Origin: Nanobdellota archaeon
GTDB taxonomy: Archaea; Nanobdellota; Nanobdellia; Woesearchaeales; JAGLXL01
Reading direction: 5' to 3'
NCBI GenBank assembly: GCA_023132895.1
Contig: JAGLXL010000005.1
Span: forward strand, 1 to 64,000
DNA length: 64,000 bases
Shown here: in pieces, positions 50,188 through 58,562 of the stretch
Layout of the letters: every line of letters starts with the position of its first letter
Numbering within the stretch: the first letter of the stretch is position 1
The notes under the pieces: model-generated
Databases searched by the model: none
Told to the model about the DNA's origin: nothing
Seen by the model: the letters and a program-made list of their open reading frames with translations, nothing else
Made by a program: the position numbers and the translations under genes

Positions 50188-51303
50188 ATGGATGTATATG
50201 AGCCTAGGGAGGATTCTGAATTACTGCGAAAGTATGTAAGAAAGTATGCTAAAGGCGCTGTTTTAGATATGGGTACTGGTTCTGGTATTCAAGCTGAAGA
50301 AGCTGTTAAGAAAACAAATGTTAAGAAAGTGGTGGCAGTTGACATTAATCCTGAAGTTAAGAAATATATTACTAATCAAAAGATTAAGGTTGTGATTTCT
50401 GATTTGTTTTCTAGAGTAAAGGGGAAGTATGATCTGATTATTTTTAATCCGCCTTATTTGCCTGAGGATAGTGGGATTGAGGATGCTGCTCTTTATGGCG
50501 GGAAGCAAGGTTATGAGATTTTGGTCAGGTTTTTGGAATCTGTGAATGATTATTTAGAAGATGATGGTAAGGTGTTGGTGGTTTTTTCCAACCTGACACA
50601 GAAAGATATGGTGGATATGTCAATTGAAAGGAATTTATTAGATTTTAAACTGCTTGATTCCATGAAACTTCCTTTGTTTGAGGTTTTGTATTGTTATTTG
50701 ATTACTAAGTCTGAGGTTTTGAAGCATTTGAATAAGAAAAAAGTTACTGATATAGAGTATTTGGCGCATGGAAAGCGAGGCATGGTTTTTACTGGTGATT
50801 ATCGCGGAAAGAAAATTGCTGTCAAGGTCAAGAAGAAATCTTCTGAAGCTGTTGACAGGATTAAGAATGAATCTCTTTGGTTGGAGCGTTTGAATAAAGT
50901 TGGAATTGGTCCTAAGTTATTGTTCCATAATGAGAATTTCCTGGCTTATGAGTTTGTTTCTGGTGAGTTTATTATGGATTTTTTTTCTAGGGCGAGCAAG
51001 GCGCGGCAGAAAAAGGTTTTGAAAGATGTTTTTATGCAGTGTTTTATGATGGATGAGCTGCGTATCAATAAAGAAGAGATGCATCATCCTTTGAAACATG
51101 TTTTAGTTGATTATCCTAGGGTTACTTTATTGGACTTTGAAAGAGTTTATTATACTAAAAACCCCCATAATGTGACGCAGTTTGTACAGTTTGTTTCTAA
51201 TGTTTTGAAATTAGATAAGAGGAAGATGCGAATTCTGGCTAAACGGTACAAAGATGAAATGACGCTGAAGAATTTGAAAGCGATTTTGAAGGAGATTAAA
51301 TAA
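50188..51303 (+). CDS. HemK-like methyltransferase fused to a RIO-like kinase
   Basis: 371 residues. Part 1 (1-180): DMGTGSGIQAEEA and NPPYLPEDS (87-95), the signature of glutamine methyltransferases of release factors (HemK/Mtq2). Part 2 (about 185-371): a minimal protein kinase of the archaeal COG2112/RIO type with AHGKRGMVF (loop), AVKVKKK (lysine), an NESLWLERL helix, and LLDFERVYY as the DFG position; the catalytic loop is less clear (HHPLKHVLVD). Joining both domains in one chain is unusual. May modify aRF1 and act as a kinase on a translation or related factor. Start ATG 50188; a TTG lies one codon earlier. Confidence 0.8.
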   Translation: MDVYEPREDSELLRKYVRKYAKGAVLDMGTGSGIQAEEAVKKTNVKKVVAVDINPEVKKYITNQKIKVVISDLFSRVKGKYDLIIFNPPYLPEDSGIEDAALYGGKQGYEILVRFLESVNDYLEDDGKVLVVFSNLTQKDMVDMSIERNLLDFKLLDSMKLPLFEVLYCYLITKSEVLKHLNKKKVTDIEYLAHGKRGMVFTGDYRGKKIAVKVKKKSSEAVDRIKNESLWLERLNKVGIGPKLLFHNENFLAYEFVSGEFIMDFFSRASKARQKKVLKDVFMQCFMMDELRINKEEMHHPLKHVLVDYPRVTLLDFERVYYTKNPHNVTQFVQFVSNVLKLDKRKMRILAKRYKDEMTLKNLKAILKEIK

Positions 51304-52218
51304 TCACCATTCAACTGTCCTGGCCATATTCTTCAAGCAAGAATTCAAGTTTTTCAAGTGGTAGCTGAGGTTATGGTCAAGGTTTAAGTCATCAATTTGT
51401 TTCATTCTGTCCTGGTGTTCTAAGTTAATCTTTCTGGCTGTTGGGATGTTGTTTTTGTGGTAAGCTTTCATAAGCTGGAAGTATTTGTCACCTAACATTG
51501 AATTGATTTCCTTGACTTTATTTTTATTTTTATTGAGTTTTCCGTACAATCTTGAAATTCTTTTGACTTCATCGCCGATTGATTCTAATAACGAGATTAT
51601 ATTCCAGTCTTTGAGGAGTTCTTTGTTTTTTCTTTTGAGTTTTTCTGCGACATGAGGCTCTTCTAGAGCAAGTTTGATAACTCTTTTTAACAACAAAGTC
51701 AATTTGTTGATTTCATTGTCTCTTTGGAAGATGCTTTCATAGTAATCCTCATGCAGATTAGAGGTGGAATCCTTAATCATAGAACGGATAATGATGTCAA
51801 TTCTCCTAATCAAGGATTCAATGGAAACTTCTTTGAGGTTGATTAAGTCCCTGGCAAGAATTCTGTTAGTCTCTTGTTCAATCAATTCCATACCAATAAG
51901 ATTTTTGAAAGTGGTTTTAATGTCGAGAACAAAGTCTTGTAAGTTTCTGCCTTTGATGTCAATGATGTCATAATTGGCTAGGTAAGCAGCAACAATTTCT
52001 GCTTGGATTTCTTTGAGTTCTTTGGTTTCTGTTAAAATGGTTGTTCTTAAAGGTTCATGAATATCTTTTTTTTCTTTGGGACAGACAATCAGATTGTCTT
52101 TATCTTCTAAGAGATTGATCGTATCTCCCTTTTTGAGGTTGTTTCTTCTGACCCAGTATTTAGGCAAAGAAATGACAAAAGAAGTTTTGCCGAATTCGAT
52201 TATTTTACGGTATTCCAT
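51304..52218 (-). CDS. AbrB-PhoU regulator, copy 1
   Basis: 304 residues from ATG 52218, with GAGGTG upstream. An AbrB/SpoVT DNA-binding N terminus (FGKTSFVISLPKYWVRRNNL, KKGDTINLLED, about 1-50) is followed by two PhoU-like three-helix bundles (about 60-300). In archaea such proteins relate to phosphate regulation. Paralogue at 59697. The promoter contains an inverted repeat over the TATA box (52234-52259). Ends immediately at the convergent fusion gene. Confidence 0.82.
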   Translation of the reverse strand: MEYRKIIEFGKTSFVISLPKYWVRRNNLKKGDTINLLEDKDNLIVCPKEKKDIHEPLRTTILTETKELKEIQAEIVAAYLANYDIIDIKGRNLQDFVLDIKTTFKNLIGMELIEQETNRILARDLINLKEVSIESLIRRIDIIIRSMIKDSTSNLHEDYYESIFQRDNEINKLTLLLKRVIKLALEEPHVAEKLKRKNKELLKDWNIISLLESIGDEVKRISRLYGKLNKNKNKVKEINSMLGDKYFQLMKAYHKNNIPTARKINLEHQDRMKQIDDLNLDHNLSYHLKNLNSCLKNMARTVEW

Positions 52219-52233
52219 AAAGCACCTCATTTA

Positions 52234-52259
52234 TTCTATGTATAATATATAGCATAGAA
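52234..52259 (-). promoter_or_regulatory. Promoter with inverted repeat of AbrB-PhoU copy 1
   Basis: TTCTATG (52234-52240) and CATAGAA (52253-52259) flank the TATA box. A dimer bound here would block the promoter, consistent with autoregulation. Confidence 0.65.
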
Positions 52260-52418
52260 CTATAAAATTGTTTTACCAACAATATTCACATTACGTGTAC
52301 TTTTTAAAGGGTGCTGAGTATCCTCCAAATGTCATTACCAGTATCCTTTTATTTCTTTAATAAGATTTATAAATGGCTTGGAATCTGAGTATTAAAGATA
52401 AGTTTTGGGGGGAATAAT

Positions 52419-53267
52419 ATGACAGAAAGAAATTTTGAGATACCAAATTTAGAGGCGATAGATGCCAGCAGTCCAGATTATGCTGCAAACTTAGAAGCTG
52501 CTTGGTTATCTATTGGAAAAGAAATGCAAGCAATTCAAGATGATGCTGATGCTTTTTCAGAAGGTACTGATGAAGGCTTAGTAGCGCGTTTAAAAAAAGC
52601 AGGCCTTAATCCACAGGTACAGAGAAGCAATATACTAATAGTTAGCGGTTCTGGAATTGGTGTTAGTTCTAGTAGTACTGTCGGTGTTCCTCCGGAACAA
52701 GTAGAAAAAGCTGAACCCATAAGAAACGCGTATAGAGATGAAACAGATCTTAGAGAAGAAGGTTATGAGGTAAGATTAGAATCTTTAAGTGAAGCAAGGG
52801 GTGGTTTTAAATCAGCTGTTCTAGACTTGACTAAAGTAGAACCTTTGAATACAATCAATCCTGAAAATGCTGAAACTTTACTTTACCTTGTAAGATCTGG
52901 AAATAGTGAGGGTGCTGGTGTTTATTTAGGAACAGTTGCATTAGATTGTAAAACAAACCCTGACGAAGAAAAAGAAGACAGGAATTATGGTTTTGGTTTG
53001 TTAGATATATTAAGACAGGTGGTCAGTATTCCTACAGCAACTTTGGAGCGAAAAGAAGATCTGAAACCAGAAGCTTTTGTAGATTCAGGTTACATGGATG
53101 ACTTTAGAGCACAGCAAAAGGAAGTCACAGGCCAAAATGTTTATTTGGTAACCAACCCAACGACGATAGTTACCTCAAATGTACTTCTTGAGCAGGGTTT
53201 TGAAGCAGCAAAAAAAGACATCTGTGTGGGCTGTGAGAAATATAAAACTCATGCCAAAGAAGATTAA
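52419..53267 (+). CDS. Hypothetical protein, NFE-P family member 1
   Basis: 282 residues, not recognised. A GGGGGG ribosome site precedes ATG 52419. Distantly like the protein at 54745: NFEIPNLEAI against NFEVPSLDNL, LVARLKKAG against LVARLKEKG, and NVYLVTNP against NIYIVTNS near the end. Soluble, acidic, with a final CVGCEKY. TTTATAAA at 52367-52374 may serve as TATA. Confidence 0.6.
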   Translation: MTERNFEIPNLEAIDASSPDYAANLEAAWLSIGKEMQAIQDDADAFSEGTDEGLVARLKKAGLNPQVQRSNILIVSGSGIGVSSSSTVGVPPEQVEKAEPIRNAYRDETDLREEGYEVRLESLSEARGGFKSAVLDLTKVEPLNTINPENAETLLYLVRSGNSEGAGVYLGTVALDCKTNPDEEKEDRNYGFGLLDILRQVVSIPTATLERKEDLKPEAFVDSGYMDDFRAQQKEVTGQNVYLVTNPTTIVTSNVLLEQGFEAAKKDICVGCEKYKTHAKED

Positions 53268-53288
53268 TTTCTTTTTTTATTTTCTTTT

Positions 53289-53618
53289 TTAAATATCAAA
53301 TTTAAAATTATCTACTTCTTCTGAAGTCATATCCAAAGTTCCGACAGGGATAGAAACATAGAAGTCTCGATAAATGTCGCTTTTTTCAGGAAATTCTTTT
53401 TCCTGGTATTCAAAAGTGATTAATCTTCTTTTATCTTCAATTATCAATTCAATATTAAATTGGTAGCCAAGAAAAGGCTCTTTTTGCATTGCTTCATTTA
53501 AATCTAAGGGAGAAATTTTTCCTTGTTTAATACCTTGAGTTATGATTGCTTTTAATCCACTGGGTGTGAAATCATTGCCAATTTCAAAAGTTTCTGAAAA
53601 ATTTCTTTCTGGATTCAT
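53289..53618 (-). CDS. Hypothetical protein, 109 aa
   Basis: Not recognised. Acidic soluble protein with alternating strands (FNIELIIEDKRRLITFEY, RDFYVSIPVG). Leaderless start: TATATAAATC (minus) centred about 27 bp before ATG 53618. Convergent with the 52419 gene and divergent from 53667. Confidence 0.55.
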   Translation of the reverse strand: MNPERNFSETFEIGNDFTPSGLKAIITQGIKQGKISPLDLNEAMQKEPFLGYQFNIELIIEDKRRLITFEYQEKEFPEKSDIYRDFYVSIPVGTLDMTSEEVDNFKFDI

Positions 53619-53639
53619 TTTGGTGATGGATAAATCTAC

Positions 53640-53650
53640 GATTTATATAT
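53640..53650. promoter_or_regulatory. Shared divergent TATA box
   Basis: GATTTATATAT lies between the divergent genes. The spacing is right for the minus gene (27 bp) and short for ATG 53667 (about 22 bp). Confidence 0.5.
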
Positions 53651-53666
53651 GTTTCTTATAAATTAA

Positions 53667-53993
53667 ATGGCTCGAATTAAAATTCTCAAGGCTGTTTTTT
53701 GTTTGACCATGAGCTTGGAAAAATTTATTTTGGAAGTTTTGCGGGAATTTGATGTGGTTCACAAAAAAAAATTGAGCAAGAAAGACAGCTGTGTCGAAGT
53801 TGATTTCCAGCGGAAAAAAATCTATCTGCGGAAAGACCAGCCAGGTTACGGCCTGGATACTTTTCTTTTGACTGGTATTGCTCGTGTTTATTATCGGTTT
53901 TATCATCGCCAAGAAGCTGATATGGGGGATGCCTTGGATTTGGCTAAGAAATGGTACAGCGAGATATACTCAGACCTGAAGCCCGAGGATTAG
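53667..53993 (+). CDS. Degenerate member of a small metallopeptidase-like pair
   Basis: 108 residues; ATG 53709 (MSLEKFILEVL) is an alternative start, since similarity to the next gene begins just after it. ILEVLREFDVVHKK and LDTFLLTGIARVYYRFYH align with the next protein, but the HEFIH of that protein is replaced here by TGIAR, so no metal site remains. Possibly a regulatory or decayed twin. Overlaps the next frame by 43 bp. Confidence 0.6.
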   Translation: MARIKILKAVFCLTMSLEKFILEVLREFDVVHKKKLSKKDSCVEVDFQRKKIYLRKDQPGYGLDTFLLTGIARVYYRFYHRQEADMGDALDLAKKWYSEIYSDLKPED

Positions 53994-54268
53994 TTAAGGT
54001 AATTCTTGAAGTTTTGAGAGAATTTGATTTGATACATAAGAAAATGAAATGCCGCGGTGAAGCTGATTTTGGCAAGAGGAAAATTTACTATAAGAAAGAC
54101 CAGGAATATTATGAAGGTATGGATACTTTGCTGCATGAATTTATCCATGTTTACCGCGATTGTTATTTAGGGAATGAAAAACCGCCTGGAGATGAGGATG
54201 AAGCAGAAACTGTTTTGAATGCTGATTATTGGGGGAGATTGGTTTTTGGGGATTTAGAGGATATATAA
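53951..54268 (+). CDS. Minimal HExxH metallopeptidase-like protein
   Basis: 105 residues from ATG 53951, which lies in the end of the previous gene; similarity starts only after the overlap, so a start with a non-ATG codon is possible. ILEVLREFDLIHKK, then MDTLLHEFIHVYRD with HEFIH as a zinc HExxH motif, and a downstream acidic helix with possible third ligands. Resembles IrrE/Wss1-like mini-proteases in size; not assigned. A tandem duplicate of the preceding gene. Confidence 0.6.
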   Translation: MVQRDILRPEARGLVKVILEVLREFDLIHKKMKCRGEADFGKRKIYYKKDQEYYEGMDTLLHEFIHVYRDCYLGNEKPPGDEDEAETVLNADYWGRLVFGDLEDI

Positions 54269-54320
54269 CCTATAAATTACATAGCCAGAATTAAACTAGT
54301 TTTTTTGCGTTATTTTATTT

Positions 54321-54352
54321 GAAAGAGCAGACTTCCAACATCTAGCTCTTTC
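54321..54352 (+). ncRNA. GCAGACTTCCAACA hairpin, copy 1
   Basis: Stem GAAAGAGC (54321-54328) with GCTCTTTC (54345-54352), 8 perfect pairs. The shared 14-mer is at 54327-54340. Placed just before the nuclease gene. Confidence 0.75.
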
Positions 54353-54359
54353 TGCCTAA

Positions 54360-54677
54360 ATGGATAAGCATGAAAGTTTAAAAAAGAGGATAAAAGAAAA
54401 TCCAGGGCTGATTGGTCTGGAAAACATTTTGGGTGTGGAAGAAGAGGTGCCTTGCTACAATGAAGATGGAAATCTGGTCTGCCAGCCGGATCTTATTTTT
54501 GAGCTGGAAAATGGCAAGGTCTTGGTTGAAGTCAAGAGCAGCAATCATAGGAGGGCGTTAGCAAAATTAGACGAGCAGTTGAGACGAGGATATAATTATT
54601 TCAAAAAACAAGGAGAATTTTACGATTGTATTGGTGTTTATCTGGAAAATGACGAAGTAATGTGGTATAAAAGATAA
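54360..54677 (+). CDS. PD-(D/E)XK nuclease-like protein
   Basis: 105 residues. QPDLIFELENGKVLVEVKSS carries PD...ExK (Asp41, Glu56, Lys58 or nearby), the restriction-endonuclease fold active site, followed by a helix (KLDEQLRRGYNYFKKQG) and a final strand. Close to minimal archaeal Holliday-junction or defence nucleases, but not assignable. The hairpin copy 1 precedes it. Confidence 0.75.
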   Translation: MDKHESLKKRIKENPGLIGLENILGVEEEVPCYNEDGNLVCQPDLIFELENGKVLVEVKSSNHRRALAKLDEQLRRGYNYFKKQGEFYDCIGVYLENDEVMWYKR

Positions 54678-54714
54678 TTTGTCTAAAATCAGTGACAAAA
54701 AACATACCATAAAC

Positions 54715-54722
54715 TATATAAG
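54715..54722 (+). promoter_or_regulatory. TATA box for the 54745 gene
   Basis: TATATAAG centred 26 bp before ATG 54745, supporting that start over a TTG at 54679. Confidence 0.55.
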
Positions 54723-54744
54723 ATATCTTTATTTTGGGTTTATT

Positions 54745-55629
54745 ATGGTAGATAATTTTGAAGTTCCGAGTTTGGATAACTTAAATCATTCTGATTCAGG
54801 TTATGTTTCTCAATTAAATCAAGATTTATTGAATATGGATTCAAGGTATCATTGGATTGATGAACAAGCTGAAGTTCTGTTTAGTGGTTTAGTAGCACGT
54901 TTGAAAGAAAAAGGAATTAATGAAGACAATTATTCAACAATTAAAGGGAGTAAACATTGTGCTGATTATCCAGGGTATAGCAGGAAATCTTTTGAGATAA
55001 AAATTAAAACAGAAGACGAAAAGGAAAGAAAGAAAATTGAAGATATTATTGATGCTCATAAGAGGGAAGTAGCACCTCAATTATTTGAATTATTGGAACA
55101 AGAAAAAAAATTAGACAAAGCTTATGCTGAATTTCGAACAGCAGCTGCAGAAGTTTCTGATATTAATCCCTTAAGGCCAGTTGATTTGGAATATAATGGT
55201 TTTGTTATTTATCTTCAGGGAGATGAAGATATTCTTGAAATGTATTTTGATATTAATGATTTAAAAAAATCAGAATTATTGTCAGTCAAGGAAGATCATA
55301 CAAAAATTTGTGAAACTCATAAACTTCCAAATCCAACTCCAAATTTTCCTAAATTAACTGACCCAAAATTCTTAGATGAATTAAGAGAAGAAACAAAAAA
55401 TATTCCCTTCAACATTTATATTGTGACTAATTCTATTGAAAGAGTAGTATATAATGAAGTTTTCTTTTATGCTAGGCATCGGATTATAAAAGAAGTTTCT
55501 GAATTAAGAGAAAGACAACCGGAATTAAAAGAAAAACAACCTTGGCCTTATGCTCAACAGTTTGCTAAGGATTTAATGGAAAAATTTATGAAAAAATCAA
55601 CACAGTCCACACAAGAACACGAAGAATAA
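54745..55629 (+). CDS. Hypothetical protein, NFE-P family member 2
   Basis: 294 residues, not recognised. Leaderless start at ATG 54745. Starts MVDNFEVPSLDNL and has a helical middle, then NIYIVTNSIERVVYNEVFF; both ends match the 52419 protein weakly. Highly charged C terminus with Gln/Glu. No signal or membrane segment. Confidence 0.6.
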   Translation: MVDNFEVPSLDNLNHSDSGYVSQLNQDLLNMDSRYHWIDEQAEVLFSGLVARLKEKGINEDNYSTIKGSKHCADYPGYSRKSFEIKIKTEDEKERKKIEDIIDAHKREVAPQLFELLEQEKKLDKAYAEFRTAAAEVSDINPLRPVDLEYNGFVIYLQGDEDILEMYFDINDLKKSELLSVKEDHTKICETHKLPNPTPNFPKLTDPKFLDELREETKNIPFNIYIVTNSIERVVYNEVFFYARHRIIKEVSELRERQPELKEKQPWPYAQQFAKDLMEKFMKKSTQSTQEHEE

Positions 55630-55705
55630 CTATTTCTTGTTTAGAATATGTTCTATATTTTAGATATAGGTCGATTATATAGCCCTAGAAATCTAAGTAA
55701 TACTT

Positions 55706-55742
55706 AGAAAGAAGCAGACTTCCAACAACTGTTTTTCTTTCT
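55706..55742 (+). ncRNA. GCAGACTTCCAACA hairpin, copy 2
   Basis: AGAAAGAAGC (55706-55715) with GTTTTTCTTTCT (55731-55742), two bulged U and one G-U pair. 14-mer at 55714-55727. A TATA-like TTATATAG near 55674-55681 would start transcription at the hairpin. Confidence 0.75.
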
Positions 55743-55752
55743 GGGGTGCTGA

Positions 55753-56502
55753 ATGAGATTAAACACTGCTAAGTTCGACCTAGATAAGTTAGTCTTATTT
55801 TACATTACAGACATTCATTTGGGTTCTAAGTATTGTGATGAAGATTTACTCAAAGAATTTCTTGATTCAGCAATGGAAGATCCAAATGCTTTTGTGATTG
55901 ACGGCGGTGATTTGCTGGAAACAGCAACTAAAGATTCTGTAGGAGCAGGTATTTTTGAACAAGATGAGATTGTGCAGGAGCAGATAGAGCATGCAGTTAA
56001 ATTGTACAGGCCTTTGGCTGATGAGGGTAAATTACTGGGATTGCATCGGGGTAATCATGAATATCGTGTTTTTAAACATTCTGGGACAAATCTAACAAAA
56101 ATTATGGCACAAATGCTGGGTGTCAAGTATTTTGGTGATGGGGTGCTGCATTATTTCAAAGTTGGCAATGAGAATTACAGTTTGTATTCCTGCCATGGTT
56201 CTTCTGGGGCGAGACTGCCCCACACCAAAATCAAATCGGCCATTGATTTAGCCAACATGGTGGATGTGGAAGTTTATCTGATGGGGCATCTGCATCAGTT
56301 GTCGCATCACACCAGGGTTTTCTATTCAATTGACAAGAGAAAAAGAACTGTGGTTGAAGGCCAAAAGCACTTTGTTCTGGGTGGATCATATCTGAATCAT
56401 TGGGGAAGCTACGGCCAGATGAAAGGCTATGAGATGATGAGAAAAGGTTCTCCCAAAATCAAGCTGCATGGCGACAAGCACATAATCCGGGTGAGTTTGT
56501 AA
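55753..56502 (+). CDS. Calcineurin-like phosphoesterase
   Basis: 249 residues. ITDIHLGSKY, DGGDLLE, HRGNHEYR, CHGSSG and GHLHQLSHH give the metal-binding set DxH, GD, GNHE, H, GHxH. Resembles phosphoesterases often carried by phages and mobile loci. ATG 55753 is just after the GGGGTG that follows hairpin copy 2. The next gene starts one base after its stop. Confidence 0.82.
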   Translation: MRLNTAKFDLDKLVLFYITDIHLGSKYCDEDLLKEFLDSAMEDPNAFVIDGGDLLETATKDSVGAGIFEQDEIVQEQIEHAVKLYRPLADEGKLLGLHRGNHEYRVFKHSGTNLTKIMAQMLGVKYFGDGVLHYFKVGNENYSLYSCHGSSGARLPHTKIKSAIDLANMVDVEVYLMGHLHQLSHHTRVFYSIDKRKRTVVEGQKHFVLGGSYLNHWGSYGQMKGYEMMRKGSPKIKLHGDKHIIRVSL

Positions 56503-56503
56503 A

Positions 56504-56725
56504 ATGGAATACACAACTTTGATAGAAAAAGAATGCGGACATTTTGGTTTGATACAAAATAAACTGCCGAATGAGATGGTGCAGTGCAGCCAATGTGAAT
56601 TAAACGGCGGTAAAGGCAGGGTTAAGGTAATACAAAGCAAATTAATCGACAGCGGAGAAGTACCTGAGCTGGATTTTTCTGAGTTAGACAAGTGGATTGG
56701 TTCTCAGCTGATAGACAGGACGTGA
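56504..56725 (+). CDS. Small zinc-finger-like protein, 73 aa
   Basis: Cys and His pairs (KECGHF and CSQCELNG) could bind one zinc ion. Otherwise not recognised. It begins one base after the phosphoesterase stop, part of the same transcript. Confidence 0.55.
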   Translation: MEYTTLIEKECGHFGLIQNKLPNEMVQCSQCELNGGKGRVKVIQSKLIDSGEVPELDFSELDKWIGSQLIDRT

Positions 56726-56730
56726 TAAAG

Positions 56731-57030
56731 ATGAATCTAGAAGAAAAAGGAAGGAAGATGTACAATTCATTGACAGAATTTTATGAAAGATACGAAAGAA
56801 TGGAATTTTTGGAATATGTGATCAAGTATGCAGAACTAGAGGCAGAATTTCTGGGAATTGATTTTGAGATGATTGTTTCTTTTAGAGGCTACATAATGCT
56901 GGAAGATGTTTACAAGAGAAACATTGAGCATCTGCAGAGCGGTGGTGAGGGAGCAGTGCCTTTGGAAATTCTAACTGAAGGAGAAATCAAACATGAATTA
57001 AAACAAAAATATGGTGGTGTAAAAAAATAA
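56731..57030 (+). CDS. Hypothetical helical protein, 99 aa
   Basis: ATG 56731 is chosen for the GTGAT four bases upstream. Charged, largely helical, no motif. The stop at 57030 is adjacent to the third hairpin. Same operon as the phosphoesterase. Confidence 0.55.
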   Translation: MNLEEKGRKMYNSLTEFYERYERMEFLEYVIKYAELEAEFLGIDFEMIVSFRGYIMLEDVYKRNIEHLQSGGEGAVPLEILTEGEIKHELKQKYGGVKK

Positions 57031-57064
57031 GATGCGGGCAGACTTCCAACAGCTGAAAGCATCT
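57030..57064 (+). ncRNA. GCAGACTTCCAACA hairpin, copy 3
   Basis: Outer AGATGC (57030-57035) with GCATCT (57059-57064); inner GC (57038-57039) with GC (57052-57053). 14-mer at 57038-57051. The ribosome site GGAGG follows at 57065. Confidence 0.75.
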
Positions 57065-57075
57065 GGAGGATGAGA

Positions 57076-58236
57076 ATGAGTCAATTATTGGAAATATTAA
57101 GGAAAACTGCTAGGACAACTGCATTGACAGGTGCTTTTCTAGCAACAGCTGCTTTTACACATCTTTACACAAAGATTGATGTAGAAAACAATATGAGGCA
57201 AAATGATAATGAAATTATTGTTCATCACAATGATTTAGTTGATGCAGTTAATAGTTGGGCAGAATGTTCAAGCGAGAACAGAGAATCAATTGAAAATATT
57301 CACGAAGGCCTGACAGAAGTAATTGAATGGTTTACCAAAGAGGGGATTAAGTATCGGATTGCAATCTATGGTTTGGCCAAGGGTTTGCAAGGAGTTGGCC
57401 AGCAAGTTGGCAAGAATAAGAATGCATTGGATTCAATTGCAGAAAAGGGAAAAGCTCTGTTTGACGGCAAATATGATTTCAATAATTCTTTAGTTGATCA
57501 TAGTAAAAAAGGTCTTGAGGGAATTGCTGAATCATTGTATTTTATTGAAACAGAAACTGTTTTTGAGAGGAAGAAGGGCGCGGAAGTAGAAACTGCCAAG
57601 CCAACAATTAGAGGCGGAGCAACTGCAATTCTTAATGGCCAATACTTAATTACCTGTAATCATGTTGTTAACAGAGAGAAATTAAGTATTGGTTTTGGGC
57701 CGTGGCAGATGGAGATGCCTGGTTATGAAAAGAAATCAGAAGTGACTTATTTGTTATTGGGTGAGGAGAAAGTTGCTTTAGAAACTGTTCTTAAAGATAA
57801 GGCAAATGATGTGGCTATCTTTAAGGTGCCTGAAGGTTATAACTTGCACAGTCTGCCTTGTGCCTTGGGAAATTCAGATGAATTGCAGAAAGGCAATTTC
57901 CTCTATGTAGTTGGTGTGCCAGGAGCTTTTGGTGTTAATGTGCGTGAAGGGATTTATTCTACAGGACAAGTTCCAGAAGCTCTGAATGGTAGATTCAATA
58001 CTGAAAATGCCTTTATGGTTTCCTGCGGTTTGAATCCAGGTGATTCCGGGACAATGATTATTGGGGTTCGTGACGGCCAGTATGAATTTGTGGGTCTGCC
58101 TCAGGGCAAGTTTATGGGTCCTGAGAAAATGGGCTGGGCAATTGGCATGACACCAATCAAAAAACTGGTTCGTTCATATTTGGAGCAGAATGATTTGGTC
58201 AAGAAGCATAAAGACTTGTATGACGGACTAAAATGA
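57076..58236 (+). CDS. Membrane-anchored trypsin-like serine protease
   Basis: 386 residues from ATG 57076; GGAGG at 57065-57069 favours it over ATG 57070. One N-terminal membrane helix (about 12-34), a helical spacer to ~165, then a chymotrypsin-fold domain: LITCNHVV (His), NDVAIFKV (Asp) and LNPGDSGTMII (Ser), a complete catalytic triad. It could process or degrade surface proteins, or act as an effector. The next gene overlaps by 4 bp. Confidence 0.85.
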   Translation: MSQLLEILRKTARTTALTGAFLATAAFTHLYTKIDVENNMRQNDNEIIVHHNDLVDAVNSWAECSSENRESIENIHEGLTEVIEWFTKEGIKYRIAIYGLAKGLQGVGQQVGKNKNALDSIAEKGKALFDGKYDFNNSLVDHSKKGLEGIAESLYFIETETVFERKKGAEVETAKPTIRGGATAILNGQYLITCNHVVNREKLSIGFGPWQMEMPGYEKKSEVTYLLLGEEKVALETVLKDKANDVAIFKVPEGYNLHSLPCALGNSDELQKGNFLYVVGVPGAFGVNVREGIYSTGQVPEALNGRFNTENAFMVSCGLNPGDSGTMIIGVRDGQYEFVGLPQGKFMGPEKMGWAIGMTPIKKLVRSYLEQNDLVKKHKDLYDGLK

Positions 58237-58562
58237 AGGTTTATGTCTCTAAAGACGTGCAGTGTATTTGGAATAGATTATGCGAGCTTTACACCAAAGA
58301 GCAACGCCAAGTGATTTACTCTGATCTAGAGATGGTGATTGAACAAACAGCTCTGGCTCAAGGAATTTCTTTGGATGAAGATGACCAGGAACACAAGGAT
58401 TTGAATCAGAAAATTACTGACAGGTATATTGTTGGTGTTTATGCAATTGGTGTCCGGTATTTGCATGAAGTGCCTGAAGCCAAGGAAATTCCTGTTGTTA
58501 ACTTTACTTATGAAGAACTATTCAAAGAAAAACCGACTGACCCAGAGGACCAGCCGGGTTAA
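58233..58562 (+). CDS. Hypothetical protein, 109 aa
   Basis: Not recognised. Soluble, starts MKVYVSKDVQCIW, then helices; no motif. ATGA overlap with the protease suggests it is its partner. Hairpin copy 4 begins at its stop. Confidence 0.55.
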   Translation: MKVYVSKDVQCIWNRLCELYTKEQRQVIYSDLEMVIEQTALAQGISLDEDDQEHKDLNQKITDRYIVGVYAIGVRYLHEVPEAKEIPVVNFTYEELFKEKPTDPEDQPG

